Of a stretch of DNA of 64,000 nucleotides, positions 9,600 through 20,418 are shown in pieces; position 1 is the first letter of the stretch; every line of letters starts with the position of its first letter. Origin of the DNA: Gracilaria domingensis (lineage: Eukaryota > Rhodophyta > Florideophyceae > Gracilariales > Gracilariaceae); NCBI GenBank assembly GCA_022539475.1, contig VCMS01000075.1:1-64000 (forward strand). Reading direction: 5' to 3'. A program made the translations under genes and the position numbers. A model generated the notes under the pieces. It was not told the DNA's origin. It saw nothing but the letters and a program-made list of their open reading frames with translations, and did no database searches.

Positions 9600-10528
9600 A
9601 TGTCGAACGGATACGTGAAGGATGAGGAGCTGTTGGCGCTGTTGGAGGGGGAGGAGGTACCGCAGACGCCGTCACCAAAGCGGGAAGAGGACGTGATTAC
9701 GGCGGCTGGTCGGATGTCGCAGAAGAAGGAAGTGGCTGATAAAGGAAAGAAGTGTGAGGCGAGGAGAGGGGATGGTGATGAGGTGGAGAAGGGGGTAGAA
9801 TTGGAGGTGGAGGGGGTCGCAATGGAGAGAAGGGGTGCGGTGCATCTGAGTCAGTTAGAGGTTGGAGACCAGATAGAGAGTGGGGGCGGAGAGGGTGACA
9901 GGGAGATGCGGTTTGTGGGGGAGATGAAGGCGAGGGTGGCGATGTTGGGGTTGGTGATGAAGGAGCAACTGGACGATGGAATTGTGGAGATTGTAACGGA
10001 AATGGGCGGTGTGGTGCTGAGTGGGGTGGTAGTGGTGTTTCGGTTGAGGCGATTTCGAGCCTGCGGAGTTCGTTGTCGGTATTGGGAGTGGAAATGAGAA
10101 ATCATGTGTATGGGATAGTGGAGTGTGCGGGAAGGGAGGTTGGAGAGTTGCGGGAGGAGAATAGGGTTCTGAACGAGAGATTGGACGTGCTGGAGAAGGA
10201 GGTGAAGGAGCTGTGCAAGAGGCAAAGATTGGTGGAAGAGGAGACGGTGAAAGGAGGTGTGGAGGGAAAGACGGAGAAGGGAAGTGTGGGAAGGGTGGCG
10301 GTGCAGAAGGGGTCTCCTGTGACACCGAAGACAAAGGGTGGTGGGGTTGGGGATGGGAAGAGCCGTCTGAAGAAGAGGCGTAAGGAGATGAAGAAGGTGG
10401 TGAAGGAGGTGCCGCGGGAGGGAGTGGGAGCTCCGGTGGTGACTGGGTTTAGGAGTGCGGCGGAGGTAGCGCGGACTGCGAAGGGGATTCTGAGGGGACA
10501 GGAGGAGAGAAGGATGGGAGGGATTTGA
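9600..10528 (+). pseudogene. Small coiled-coil protein of the mobile end module, copy 1
   Basis: The ATG at 9600 opens MSNGYVKDEELLALLEGEE, followed by a charged linker. A frame change near 10020 is needed to continue into a heptad-rich segment (about 10130-10250: REVGELREENRVLNERLD) typical of a coiled coil, then a basic patch RLKKRRKEMKK and the tail GAPVVTGFRSAAEVA, ending at TGA 10526. The same C-terminal part (APVLTGFRS after a KRKEKRK patch) occurs on the minus strand at 23358-23585, next to a homologous 3' flank. Repetition next to a terminal repeat suggests the protein belongs to a mobile element. Function unknown; a dimerising DNA- or RNA-binding protein is a guess from the coiled coil and basic patch. 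Confidence 0.55.
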
Positions 10529-10966
10529 AGCCGTTTTGGGGCGAGGCGGGTATACGAGAAGGGGGAGAGTTGTCCACCTGACTTCTACAAAATGAACGCG
10601 TGATGGGCGAGAAATGGGTAAAAAGCGGGGGTGGTGTGGACTGGGAAGAAGTGATGGGACGATTGAGGTGGGATGAGTTGCGATTGGCATTGCAACATGG
10701 GAGAAAATGGAAACGCAAACTAGCACGAGTGCAGTTTTGAGAGAGGGTCGCGGAAAAGAGTGAATAGGGTGGTGCGGCGAAGTAGAACCTCTACAAAAAC
10801 TAGGGGACCCAAGAACTAAACTGCGCGAGATGGAATTTAATATTCCAATATTTCTTGATTTTTTGAGTGCCAGCCTCTGCTACCCCCTCGCGCGCCCCAA
10901 ATAGCCCCAAAACTAGCTTAGTTTCCAAAGCGAACAGACTATATTCCACTTTGCAGAACACAGACG
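10529..10966. mobile_element. Conserved element end with terminal repeat (copy 1)
   Basis: This 438-bp flank of the coiled-coil gene is the inverted equivalent of 22957 to about 23440. Shared landmarks include CTAGTTTTTGTAGAGGTTC, AATATTCCA, CGCGCGCCCCAAATAG and the edge TGCAGAACACAGACG (10952-10966). The reverse complement of that edge, CGTCTGTGTTCTGCA, begins the 13.2-kb insert at 22957. Past 10966 the sequence is the 3' part of gypsy element 1, so the element inserted there. No opposite end was found in 1-9400, so the element probably continues beyond the window start. Confidence 0.6.
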
Positions 10967-11115
10967 AGGGTCCATGTCGTTTGAAAGTCCCTAGGTAAAC
11001 ATGTATTAGGTTCCATTCGACCTTCTGTAGATCGTTCGTACTCGTGCTGACAGGGGAAAGCCATTCGGAGAGTCTCCATCCAGCCACAATTATCCTCAGA
11101 TAATCAGCAGGGGGT

Positions 11116-12297
11116 CTAGTTCGGTTTGGACCCCCTTTGTAGCACGACCGGGCATGCCGCTTCGGGCTGATTATTTCTTTCATGTCGTACTGTTCTAGGG
11201 ATCAGATGCCTTGGTCTAGGACGGTAAGGTCTTAAGCGTCTCGCATGAATGCCTCTTCTTGACATACGTCGGTGTGGAGAAACCAACATGTACCGAGGAT
11301 GATTAGCCCGAACGACGTGGCATGGTCCATAAAACTTTGATTTGAATGATGGCCATTTCACCGTAGGATTAAGGGCTTCGCCACGCATTACCAGTACCTG
11401 GTCTCCGACAGCGAACCGATGTCCACGGCGCTCATCGTCTTGACGGTGAGGCTGCTGCAATACCCTTGTGGCCCTCCCAAGAGTGGAGGCTTGTAGTTCC
11501 ACCTCACGATGATCAAGTGACGGCGTGGCTATCAGGGAAGGAAGATCTGATGGATGCATTCGGGGCCGTACTCCATACATGAGCTGAAATGGAGAATATC
11601 CTTCGGCCATTTGTCGAGTGCGATAACCATAGAGAACCTCCGGGAGTACTTCATCCCAATCAAAGTTCTGATCATGAATCGTTTTCGCGATCGCCCTCTT
11701 GGTCGTCCCTACCATTCTTTCTGCGCGTCCATTAGACATAGGTGCATATGCGAGCACCGGTTTGAGAGTGATATCATGACGCATTAGATAAGCTTAGACA
11801 CTTGACGCGAGAAAGGAGGTAGCGTTATCGGAGACAATCGTGTGGGGGTAGCCGAAGGGTGTGACGATCTCCCTTCTAACAAAGTTGACTACGTCGACTG
11901 CAGTAGATGTTCGAGTTGCCACTGCGATCGGCCATCCCGTGAGGTGCTCGACCCCAATGAGCAAGAATCGGTTTCCGTTCCTCGTCACCCTGAGGGGTCC
12001 GGCGAAATCAATTGAAAACGTGTGGAAGATATCCGTCAGCGAGGCTCGTTGCCCCGCTCGGTAAGCAAGAAAAGACCCCATGAACAGGCAGCCATCACAA
12101 CTCTTGACGTAGGTTGTGACATCAGAGTCAATATTGGGCCACCAGAATCGATCAATGACGTGCCTTCTGGTCGCCCTGACACCCCAGTGTCCCACATCGT
12201 CATGAAATGTTTTCAAGAGTTTATGCCTTTCATTGACGTTAGGAAGGAGTCGTAACCCGCACCCCATTCTACGATACAACTGCCCATTCCATACCAT
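11116..12297 (-). pseudogene. Integrase of gypsy element 1
   Basis: The zinc-binding region reads HDDVGHWGVRATRRH followed by CDGC (HHCC). The core has the first Asp in SIDFAGPL, the second in IVSDNATSFL and the Glu in NGRAERMVGTTKRA, so the D,D-E triad is complete. A TAA at 11792-11794 interrupts between the second Asp and the Glu; reading resumes in the same frame with AYLMRHDIT. The tail is Arg/Pro-rich and no chromodomain is evident. The upstream frame is continuous with RT across another in-frame TAA near 12391. The protein would insert the element cDNA. Confidence 0.82.
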
Positions 12298-12390
12298 AAA
12301 CTTCTTAGAATTCCTTTTGATCGCCCCTCTGAGGCTCGAGTTGGGCTCATCGACCGGAAGGTCGCTCAGATATCGACCAATAATTGCATA

Positions 12391-14775
12391 TTAAGGTTCG
12401 AGGCCTGAGAAAGCTTCACATGTAGGGGAAGAAACAGTAGTCGCCACTTCTGGAGCATGATGCCCCCTTATCGTGGAGTAGCGAGAAAGATAATCAGCAG
12501 CGCAATTCTTATCCCCTGAGCGGTACACAACCTCGAACTCGTATTCAGCTAGGAAATCGAGCCACCTGGCCATTCGTCCATGTACATCCTTCTTCTGAAA
12601 CGCATACTTCAGCGCTTGATGATCTGTAATCAATTGAAATGGCTTTGATCCAAGAAGGTATAGTCGAAATTTCTTGAACGCGAAGTTGACAGCAAGCGCC
12701 TCCTGCTCACAGACCGCGTAGTTCCTTTCAGCTGCAGTCATAGTCCGGCTGGCATACTGAATTGGGTGAAACATGCCATCAGATTTCTTCTGAGCGAGAA
12801 CGGCGCCCAACGCAAATGAAGAAGCATCGGTTTCGACCCGAAACGGATTGTCGAAGTCGGGAAAGGCCAACACTGGAGGACTGGTTAGCTTCTCCTTCAG
12901 GTCTTTGAAGGCTTCAACCATTTCATTGTTGAACACTAATTTCCGATTTCCGGACGTTGCTGCATGGAGAACTGCCGAAGTTTTGGCAAAGTGTGTAATA
13001 AACCGGCGGTAGTAGCCAGCAAGCCCAAGAAAGCTCCTCAGCTCAGTGGTTGTCTTAGGGATCGGAGCCGCCTTGATGGCCTCTATTTTCTTCTCGTCCA
13101 CTGCAACTCCGCTCTGGTCGACAACATGTCCGAGCAGTTCAATCTTGGGATGGGCAAAGTCGCACTTAGAGATCTTCAGCTTCAACCAATGGGAGGCAAT
13201 TGTCCTTAGTACTAACTTGATGTGCTCGACGTGATCCTCTAAGGTTTTTGAATAGATAACCACGTCGTCCAGATAAACCTTTACAAACGGATACTTGTTG
13301 AGGATAGAGTCCATCATTCTTTGGAATGTTGAGGGGGCGTTCATCAAGCCGAACGGCATGACCTCGAGCTGATAGGTTCCTTGACGGCAAACGAAGGTGG
13401 TCATCTCCTTACACCGAGGTGACATTCTAATCTGCCAGTACCCAGAGAAAAGGTCAAGCGTAGTGAAAAACGAACAGCCGCCTAAGTCATCAAAGATTTG
13501 TTCAATATAAGGTAAGATCCATCTGTCCGCTTTCATAACTCGGTTCAGAGCTCGATAGTCCACACAGAACCTTGGCTTGCCATCCTTTTTGGTCGCAATG
13601 ACGATCGGAAAGGACCATGCCGATGTACAAGGTTTGATTATTCCAGCGTCAAGCATTTTATCGAGTTCCTTCTTGACGACTTCGTCATGTCGCGGCGGAA
13701 GCCTACGAACTCTTGAGTGTATCGGGGTCTGGGTCGTCAGTGAGAATTCATGCATGACTGGTACACCTGCCGGTCTAAGATCGTACAAAGACCAGGCGAC
13801 CACCCCAAGGTCAAGTAAAACACGAAGTAGTTCCTGTTGCTCCCCGCTGGGCAAGTGTGAAAGCCTTTCGAGGATGACTTCTTCGTGACTCGTGTCAGGA
13901 GGGTAATCTCTTCGATCCAATGTACGACCCTTGCCATCAATCGCGACTGGATCTAACAGGGAGTATTCGATCTCAGGAGCGGGACACGCAACCTTCGGCT
14001 CACTATTACGTGAAGTAGAGTGTCCTTCACCAGATCCAGTTGTACGCCGCTCTGTTTTCGAGGGGTCGGGTTGATCTTCCAACTCTCTAACAGGTGGTGG
14101 GGGGACCTGCGTCGACAACTCTTCTTCAGGAAGCTCTTCCTCGAAAGCAATCACGTAACGGCCGTCGTCATCCTCCTCCAGTAGCCCAGTGGGACCAAAA
14201 GGCATGTTGTGCACGCCGAGGTGAGGGGGGTGCGCTGGAGTGGGTACAGGGTACCGAATCTGGACACGAACCAAAAGAAAGTCGCTGATAAGTTCCCCTT
14301 CTTCAGGTGGTAGCAGCGTGACCTCGTCCGTAATCGGGATGGTGAGGACAGGGTCGCGGTAGAGAGGGGTACCAGACAGCTTGACTTCTTCTGGTGAGGA
14401 ACCATCTTCATCTTCTTCATGATCATCTTCATTTCCATTATTCACCACTTCCTCTTCTACTTCTACTTCTGCTTCATGAACTCCTGCTTCTACTTCTACA
14501 TAATCTTCATCTTTTTTGTCGTCCCTTCCAGAGTTCCTCTCTTCATCTTCTCCGTCATTGCCAGATGACAAAAGGGGAGGATCAGGTGGTTGAAGGCTAG
14601 TGTCTGTCGTGGAACTCTGAAAAGACGAGGGAATTGGGATGTGATAGACCGATCGGCGTTGATCGTCATTCGGCTCAGCTAAACCGCTCAGCTGGTTATC
14701 GGCCTCATCGTTATTGTTGTAAAGACTTATAACCATCACATGGTCTTCATGGGCTTCACTTTGCGATGGAACCAC
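12391..14775 (-). pseudogene. Reverse transcriptase and RNase H of gypsy element 1
   Basis: About 794 residues are open. The first 250 are acidic, low-complexity linker. RT then shows the usual gypsy blocks: RFCVDYRALN, FFTTLDLFSGYWQI (first catalytic Asp), VMPFGLMNAPSTFQ, VKVYLDDVVIYS (YxDD box) and LRSFLGLAGYYRRFI. RNase H follows with RVETDASSFALGAVL, CEQEALAV and LITDHQALKYAF. The Gag-protease frame ends at an in-frame TGA (14809-14811) just upstream, and RT ends at a TAA followed by the integrase in the same frame. This gives a single ancestral Gag-Pol frame with nonsense changes. Confidence 0.88.
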
Positions 14776-14808
14776 AAGGGGTTCTTCATCAGCCGGTGCA
14801 GGTATAGG

Positions 14809-17244
14809 TCAGCCTACTCCGAAACGAACTACTGGTTCGGAACCGTTATTCAGCTCGAGGACATCCATTTCTCCGTACGGAAGTTCAGAGATGTGTGGAT
14901 GAAGTTGTTCTCTATCCAGTGGCTGAGGATAACAACGGTAGACTCGAAAGATAAGATAATCAGGCTGTCGTCTCACATCTTCGGCTCGTAGAAGAACAAC
15001 GTCATCCCTGACTGGGACAACGAGATCGCGTTCATGCCCTCCATCCGATGGAGACCCTTCGGAGTCGTCGTCGTCTGCGCTTTCCTCCGATTCTTCATCG
15101 TTCTCAAATTCTCTATTTGCTTCCGCAGGGGCATGAGGAGTAGTAATAGCAGGTTCCGGTTCAACATCATTCACACGCAATTGCCTAATTCCTTCCTCCA
15201 AATCCTGAGGATCAGCAGGGGAGGGGCTTTCCTGACCGAGACTCGTAGCACCAATATCCTCCCGCCCATTCGTGGATTTCTCTTCGGGTGGTTGTAAGGA
15301 GTTTTGTTCTTCATTCATAGTACTCAAAGCATATACTGACGTGTCAACTCTGCCCTTCGAGAAAGCGATCGCGTATCCTTCGTCGTCGCTCTCTGAACTC
15401 TCAGAGAAGAACGACTCCGAAGTGGAAGTGAAATCTTCACTGTCGATGTGTTCACCCTCTTCGTCGAACACTACACCAGGGCGATGGTAATCGAGAGGCA
15501 AAACAACAGATGCGCCGTCAAATTGCATAGAAACTTGCTGAGTACCCAGTTCCAAGCAGGCTTGGAGTGAATCAAGAGCAGGGCAGCCAACAATCACATT
15601 GAAGGGAGGCTTCTCAACGACCAGAAAATCCAACGGGACACGGAGAGAACCAAACTCGAGGGGAACATCGTGCAGGCTTCCGCGAACTAAGGATTTGGTC
15701 CCGTCTGCAACGACAATCCTCCTACTCGACGGTTTCATCTCCAACGATAACCGCTTGCATAACGCAATAGACATAAGATTAGGGATAGCACCGGAGTCCA
15801 GCAACGCCTGGGAACTAGTGCCATAGACAGTAACATTCACCACTTTGAGAGTTTGAGGGAGTGAATGAGTATGAGCGTAACTGACACGCCTTGACGAGAG
15901 ACCTCCCGAGAGAATTCGGCGAATGTCTTTCTTGTCCTCGTCCGCATTGCCGCGGACTAATTGACCAAAAGTGATGCCAGAAGAGGCTCTCGCCAATTCT
16001 TCGTAAATGTTATATTTCCCAACGTGTTCCTGGATCTTCGCTCTCCGAGACTTCCCTTTAGACTTCTTCCCAGTGCCCTTCCTAGTTCTTTTCGACTTCT
16101 TGGGAGCGTTTTTGGCTTGCTGAGAGGCAGTCCTGGTAGTATGGGAGTCGGGAAACATTACAGGAGAAATCCCTGAGAGAGGGCCAGTTCGCGGTTGCTT
16201 GGGCAGAGGCTCCCCTTCCGCGTCTCTTTTTGCGATAGTAACGGGATCTTCATCATCTGAAGGGTCAGCAATCACAACTGAGACTTGGTTCTCGCCTGTG
16301 TTCTGGGAACCTCGTTTCTCACTCAGCAACTTCTCTCTCTCTGGTTCGGATTTCACACCTTCAAATGCAACTTTTCGCACAACATCGGTGTTATTCTTCC
16401 TCCAGCACGTAGTTGTAGAGTGACCTAACTTGCCACAATTACCACATCGTGTGCCTCGATGTGGATTAAGCTCACAACGTGCCGCAAAGTGACCGGGTTG
16501 GCTGCAATACGAACAAACTTTTTCCGTATCCTGACGTCCGGCTGCAGTCGCAGCGCTCTGAGTCTTCTTCACTAGGAGGTGCAACTGTGCCATCTGGTCA
16601 GCCAACTGATCCACTTTCGACTCCAGCGGACTTGGACGAGCGGGCTCCTTAGCACGTTGAAGAATGTGCTTTGCCGGTGGGAAAGCGTTGAGGGTACCAT
16701 GCGATCCGAGAGCTTTCTTTCCGCCGACAAAGTCCTTAACGAGGGCCTTCAAGGATTCATAGTCATCTGCTCCACTGAATATGACAAACTGCGCAAGATC
16801 TGCAAACTCCATGACAGCGTTTCGTAGTAACCCGAACTTAGCTTTCGAGTTAAAACCTGCTTGATCGAAGAAAGAGTCCATCTTCTTCAGAGACCCTAGC
16901 AGATCGACGTAATCTAAACGTGCCGAAACTGCCCGGCGAATCCTCTCCGCCGGTTCCTCGATTGCACCGAAACGTTCGATCAAAGCAAGCTTCAAATTCT
17001 GATAGTCTTTTGCTTCAATCGAAAGAGAGCCATCAACAGCATATTTGTCATAGTAGAAGTCAATCGCTTCACCCTCAAGATAGCCGAGCAACTTCATAGC
17101 CCGAACACTATCCTCTTCGTTGAGGGTAGCGACATTCTCAAAGTAAAACAGACACTTCCTTACGTCGACGGCAGAACCATCGAAGGAAATCAGACCAGAA
17201 TCAGGAGAGCCAGGCCCTCCTCGAGAGTACCATGTGGACGCCAT
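14809..17244 (-). CDS. Gag and aspartic protease of gypsy element 1
   Basis: The start was placed at the ATG at 17244 (MASTWYSRGG); the frame is open to 17331. The Gag capsid-like region occupies roughly residues 20-210. Two perfect CCHC knuckles follow, CSYCSQPGHFAARC and CGNCGKLGHSTTTC, then a basic KKSKRTRKGTGKK tract. A retropepsin-like domain follows with ALLDSGAIPNLMS (active site DSGA). The C-terminal 250 residues are acidic and Ser-rich. The frame is intact over 811 residues. Gag would form the particle and bind RNA, and the protease would process the polyprotein. The stop before RT is TGA in the same frame, so readthrough or inactivation are both possible. Confidence 0.85.
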   Translation of the reverse strand: MASTWYSRGGPGSPDSGLISFDGSAVDVRKCLFYFENVATLNEEDSVRAMKLLGYLEGEAIDFYYDKYAVDGSLSIEAKDYQNLKLALIERFGAIEEPAERIRRAVSARLDYVDLLGSLKKMDSFFDQAGFNSKAKFGLLRNAVMEFADLAQFVIFSGADDYESLKALVKDFVGGKKALGSHGTLNAFPPAKHILQRAKEPARPSPLESKVDQLADQMAQLHLLVKKTQSAATAAGRQDTEKVCSYCSQPGHFAARCELNPHRGTRCGNCGKLGHSTTTCWRKNNTDVVRKVAFEGVKSEPEREKLLSEKRGSQNTGENQVSVVIADPSDDEDPVTIAKRDAEGEPLPKQPRTGPLSGISPVMFPDSHTTRTASQQAKNAPKKSKRTRKGTGKKSKGKSRRAKIQEHVGKYNIYEELARASSGITFGQLVRGNADEDKKDIRRILSGGLSSRRVSYAHTHSLPQTLKVVNVTVYGTSSQALLDSGAIPNLMSIALCKRLSLEMKPSSRRIVVADGTKSLVRGSLHDVPLEFGSLRVPLDFLVVEKPPFNVIVGCPALDSLQACLELGTQQVSMQFDGASVVLPLDYHRPGVVFDEEGEHIDSEDFTSTSESFFSESSESDDEGYAIAFSKGRVDTSVYALSTMNEEQNSLQPPEEKSTNGREDIGATSLGQESPSPADPQDLEEGIRQLRVNDVEPEPAITTPHAPAEANREFENDEESEESADDDDSEGSPSDGGHERDLVVPVRDDVVLLRAEDVRRQPDYLIFRVYRCYPQPLDREQLHPHISELPYGEMDVLELNNGSEPVVRFGVG

Positions 17245-17339
17245 TTTTGGGGGAAACGACGCGGGTGGTGACAAACCCAAGGAGAGCGACACAATAAATG
17301 CTCGAGAGTACCAGCCCAAAAGGGGCGACAAGTTAACGT

Positions 17340-18033
17340 AGCTCAGATGCCTGCAGGAGCAGACAAGATAACCCCAAGATAGCAGAAACTCTCCGCTAAC
17401 AGGAAGCAGGGAGAGTAATTAAACGAGAGTGTGGTTCGGCGTTCGATGCCGAATGCCAACACAACGACAGAATGCAGTGCCAACAGACCAACAAACCAAG
17501 GCTGTCGGCGGAACAGTAGAATGGGCAGGGCTAAGGCGTTCGATCCTGTCGTCGATACCACCATAAACCTAGTAACCAGGCGAGGTGACGACAGGAAGGG
17601 AACCAGTGCAATGCGTACCACTGCCCACGTCCGTCCGGGGGAACGGGGATGTAGATATGATCGCAATGTGCGGACGACCCCAATGGAGGGCAGCACAAGG
17701 CGACTCTATAGGGAGCGGCGGGAGACCGGGCCGCCGGGAATAAAGAAATGTAGGGGGAAAGGTTAGTGGCAGGGAGGCGCAGACTGCGCTGAGGGAAGAT
17801 GGGAGTGCCAAAGGATAGAAGGTTGGTGACGACGGAAAGGGAGGAAGAAAGGCGAGAGAGGCAAGGATGGGGGGGGTCGTCGAGGGGGGAAGTGGTCTGC
17901 CCGAGTTAGGTTGGCTGCGAAGCCTCGAACTCGGGGGGTTTATATCTACAATTCTTGTGGTTCGTATACCCTAACTTGTAACTTGCTCACCATGTAGTCC
18001 TAAATACCCTAGTGCTGCTCACCATCCATAACA
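17340..18033 (-). repeat. 5' LTR and leader of gypsy element 1 (borders approximate)
   Basis: On the minus strand a plausible LTR start TGTTATGGATGG lies at 18033. About 90 bp inside is a TATA-like box (GATATAAA, complement of 17939-17946), flanked by an 8-bp inverted pair CCCGAGTT/AACTCGGG near 17900-17937. The LTR end is not certain: a tRNA-like primer site candidate TGGTATCGACGACAG occurs near 17565, but the sequence before it does not end in CA. No second LTR is available for comparison. Confidence 0.4.
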
Positions 18034-18169
18034 TGTAATGATGTCAGCGCACGGCTCTTCGTTATGTAGATCGGTGGTTGGTCAGTGATGATATGTCGTT
18101 AGGTCCTGAACCAGTTTCGTAGCAATGCAGAGGAACAGCAGCGCGAGAGGCGCAACACCAGTACAGAGC

Positions 18170-18470
18170 CAGTGGTACCACTTCCGTTTCAGGCACGCGG
18201 CAGCGCACGGCGCGCAACCTCATCGCCCTCTGCCTCAGGCGCGCCGAAGCGCGCGACGCGCGACTTCATCGTCCTCAGACGCGCCGCAACGCGCGGCGCG
18301 CGACTTCATTGTCCTCTTCCTTATGCGCGCCGCATCGTGCGGCGCGCAACTTCATTATCCTCATTGGCGCGCCACAGCACGCGGCGCACAGCTTCCTTCT
18401 CTTTGCCGCGGCGCCGAATCGCCGGACCTCATCATCTTCGGGCGCGCGCCGCGGCGCGCGGCGCGTAGCA
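18170..18470. repeat. GC-rich tandem repeat, about five units of 50-60 bp
   Basis: Each unit has a block close to CGCGCGACTTCATCGTCCTC followed by a small inverted pair such as GCGCGCC-GCGCGGCGCGC. The units differ in length and by substitutions. All three plus-strand frames are open by composition only, so no gene is called. Confidence 0.55.
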
Positions 18471-18554
18471 GTGAGCGCAGACGGGGCGGCAGACCCACGG
18501 CGGCGAGCGCAGACCGGGGCGGCGACGGGCGCAGTTCAGGGGTGGAGGGTGATT

Positions 18555-18628
18555 TTATCTCCGGAGCAATCTCCGGAGATAAGAAAATCTTTTGGCAGTG
18601 TCCAAGGGAGTGCGGGAAACTCCCTTGG
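18555..18628. repeat. Two adjacent perfect hairpins
   Basis: The first is TTATCTCCGGAG, loop CAAT, and its exact complement (18555-18582). The second is CCAAGGGAGT, an 8-base spacer, and its exact complement (18602-18628). Nothing in the surroundings identifies a transcript they would belong to. Confidence 0.5.
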
Positions 18629-18861
18629 AACCGCCTCCACAATATTGCCGATCTAACGAACAAGGTGCTACTCTGATTATGAGTATGGAAAAGGTCTGTA
18701 TTTCATGACATAGGATAGTCCCGTTGTAAGGTGAAATAAATCCCGACATCGTGAACCCACCTTATGCCAGGGTGCACTCACTGCAGGGCCAAGAACCTGG
18801 AAAATAGAAAATTTCTCGCGCATAAACCACGTGTCTCCCTGCGTTTCAAAGATTCAAAATG

Positions 18862-18930
18862 AGTCTTGTGATTGGAAAGTACTGCCTCGTTCTTTAATTC
18901 TCTGCCGTTGTCGCCTATCATCGTCCTCCC
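18862..18930 (-). repeat. Fragment resembling the copia leader at about 49310-49376
   Basis: On the minus strand GATAGGCGACAACGGCAGAG and the following AATTAAAGAACGAG are nearly the same as the bases just inside the 5' LTR of the copia element at 44890-49440. The match covers about 60-70 bases, suggesting a relic of a related element. Confidence 0.4.
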
Positions 18931-19714
18931 AGAACCAAGAACTAAACGTCAACTTGGGACTACTTTTGACATTACCAAACGGCGGTGTTTGAAACAAAGT
19001 ATTCTCCTTGCAAAGATGATACTCACACTCACATTTCATAACAGATTCATCCCCAAAGCGCGCCATTTCTGAAATCGCTGCACTACATTCACTCAAGAAG
19101 CCTCTTCAGCACTCCCCATGATGCCGGCATCCTTGATAAGGCAGTGACAAGATAGTTCTTGAACAGCTGCTCGTTACCAGTATTCAGGGATACGTACCAA
19201 TGATGCAGCGCCGGGGTGAGGCTCCGATACTACAAGGGCCCAAACAGTTATCTCTCAAAGCCGCCAAACAGTTCGTTTTAGAAACGAAGATGTCAATTAG
19301 AATAACTGCTTGCTTTTTTGAAGATTTTAAATCGCAGACACAACGAGAAACAAAGGACTCCATTGATGTAGAGATCAGACGTAGAGCGTTCTCTTTTGCT
19401 TTTAAACAGGGTTAAGAGCAGGTCATAACAAAAAGAGCGGCACACTTTGAAAATCAAGGAACACTGTTATCCAGATAGTGTTTCAAAGACCTTGTGAAGC
19501 ACTACGTCGATCGTCTGCCTGCATCGAGACAGTGACAGATACGCTTCAAAAATAAACGCCCCGGAAAGAAGTACGTCCAAACTTTTATACGGCTTAATCC
19601 CAATATATCTCTCAAATGTCGAATAAATTTGGAAAACTCAGGAGCAATATCAATGTCAACCGAAAACATTGCGTCACATTTTGCACGTCTGCGACAAGCT
19701 TACAAAGAGTACGG
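18931..19714. other. Gene-less spacer, nothing recognised
   Basis: The sequence lies between the copia relic and the 5' LTR of gypsy element 2. No sustained ORF, repeat or RNA gene was identified. Confidence 0.3.
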
Positions 19715-20285
19715 TGTAGTATAGCTCGCCGGATCAACGGGGGCTCTACAAGACCAAGTGGTGACGTTTCGGGCCTCTGGGCACGTGTGTCTACTGTACC
19801 ACGTGGGACGCCCAAGCCAAGGCATGGCAAGGACTAATTAGTTTATTTTCGTTAATTTAGAATTAATATTTACTAGGTAGTGTAGATATGTGACCGGGGT
19901 GGTGCACCACAAATGCACCTCCCGGTGGCCCACGTGGCACTAGGTCCTTGAGAGCCGGAGGGGCGCTCGGGTGTACTAAACCCCCAAGATGCCAACCTCC
20001 CACACCAAATGGTAAAGGCAAGCACCAAATAGGCTAATTCGACACCAGTTCGGTTCTATACTCACCAATTGGTAAGTCTAGTAGTCCTCTAATAGTTTTG
20101 CTGACCTCGAGGGTTATACGTGCCTGCCACACACCAGTGCAGGCGTATTTACCACTTGGTCAGCGTGCACTATAGGCAACGGCGCATGCTGCCGACCTAC
20201 TAGGTGTCACGCGTTTCGCTCCTCCGCAGGGTCGAGCCCACGCGGGGCTCCCCACAAGCAGCTCGCACCGATCGGTTATACCACA
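19715..20285 (+). repeat. 5' LTR of gypsy element 2
   Basis: It starts TGTAGTATAG and ends TTATACCACA, an inverted pair with the usual TG...CA edges. By eye it differs from the 3' LTR at about 20 of 571 positions, with no length change. Confidence 0.92.
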
Positions 20286-20290
20286 TATTT

Positions 20291-20303
20291 TGGTCTCCCG
20301 ACC
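20291..20303 (+). promoter_or_regulatory. Primer binding site of gypsy element 2
   Basis: TGGTCTCCCGACC lies 5 bp after the LTR and has the TGG start expected for pairing to a tRNA 3'-CCA end. The same sequence follows the 5' LTR of gypsy element 3 (50397) and the internal LTR-tail copy (about 21796). The tRNA species was not identified. Confidence 0.6.
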
Positions 20304-20418
20304 TAGAATTTGTGGATTACCAAGTGGTTTTTGGAAAGGGAGGATTTGTAAGTCACGAGATACCTCAGTGGTTTGGTTCCCTTTGCCGAACCAATTTGCT
20401 CCGACACCAGTTACTTAA

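Larger units (their letters stand above)
10967..18033 (-). mobile_element. Ty3/gypsy retrotransposon 1, 3'-truncated
   Basis: Reading the minus strand from 18033 down gives 5' LTR and leader, Gag with two CCHC knuckles, aspartic protease, RT, RNase H and integrase. This is the Ty3/gypsy order. All coding parts lie in one reading frame from 17244 to 11116, interrupted by three stop codons and no frameshift. The element stops at 10966/10967 against the terminal repeat of another element, so the 3' LTR is missing from the window. Confidence 0.85.

Noticed and set aside
9851-10726. Long Pro/His/Ser-rich minus-strand ORF opposite the coiled-coil gene
   Set aside because: It is the antisense of a purine-rich coding strand; low complexity and no motif. 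The plus-strand protein has a homologue at 23358-23585, which settles the strand.
12964-13234. Plus-strand ORFs inside gypsy element 1
   Set aside because: They are antisense to the clearly conserved RT/RNase H frame and have no motifs.
18172-18676. Three overlapping plus-strand ORFs of 98-183 codons
   Set aside because: They arise from a GC-rich tandem repeat open in all frames; residues reflect the repeat and show no domain.
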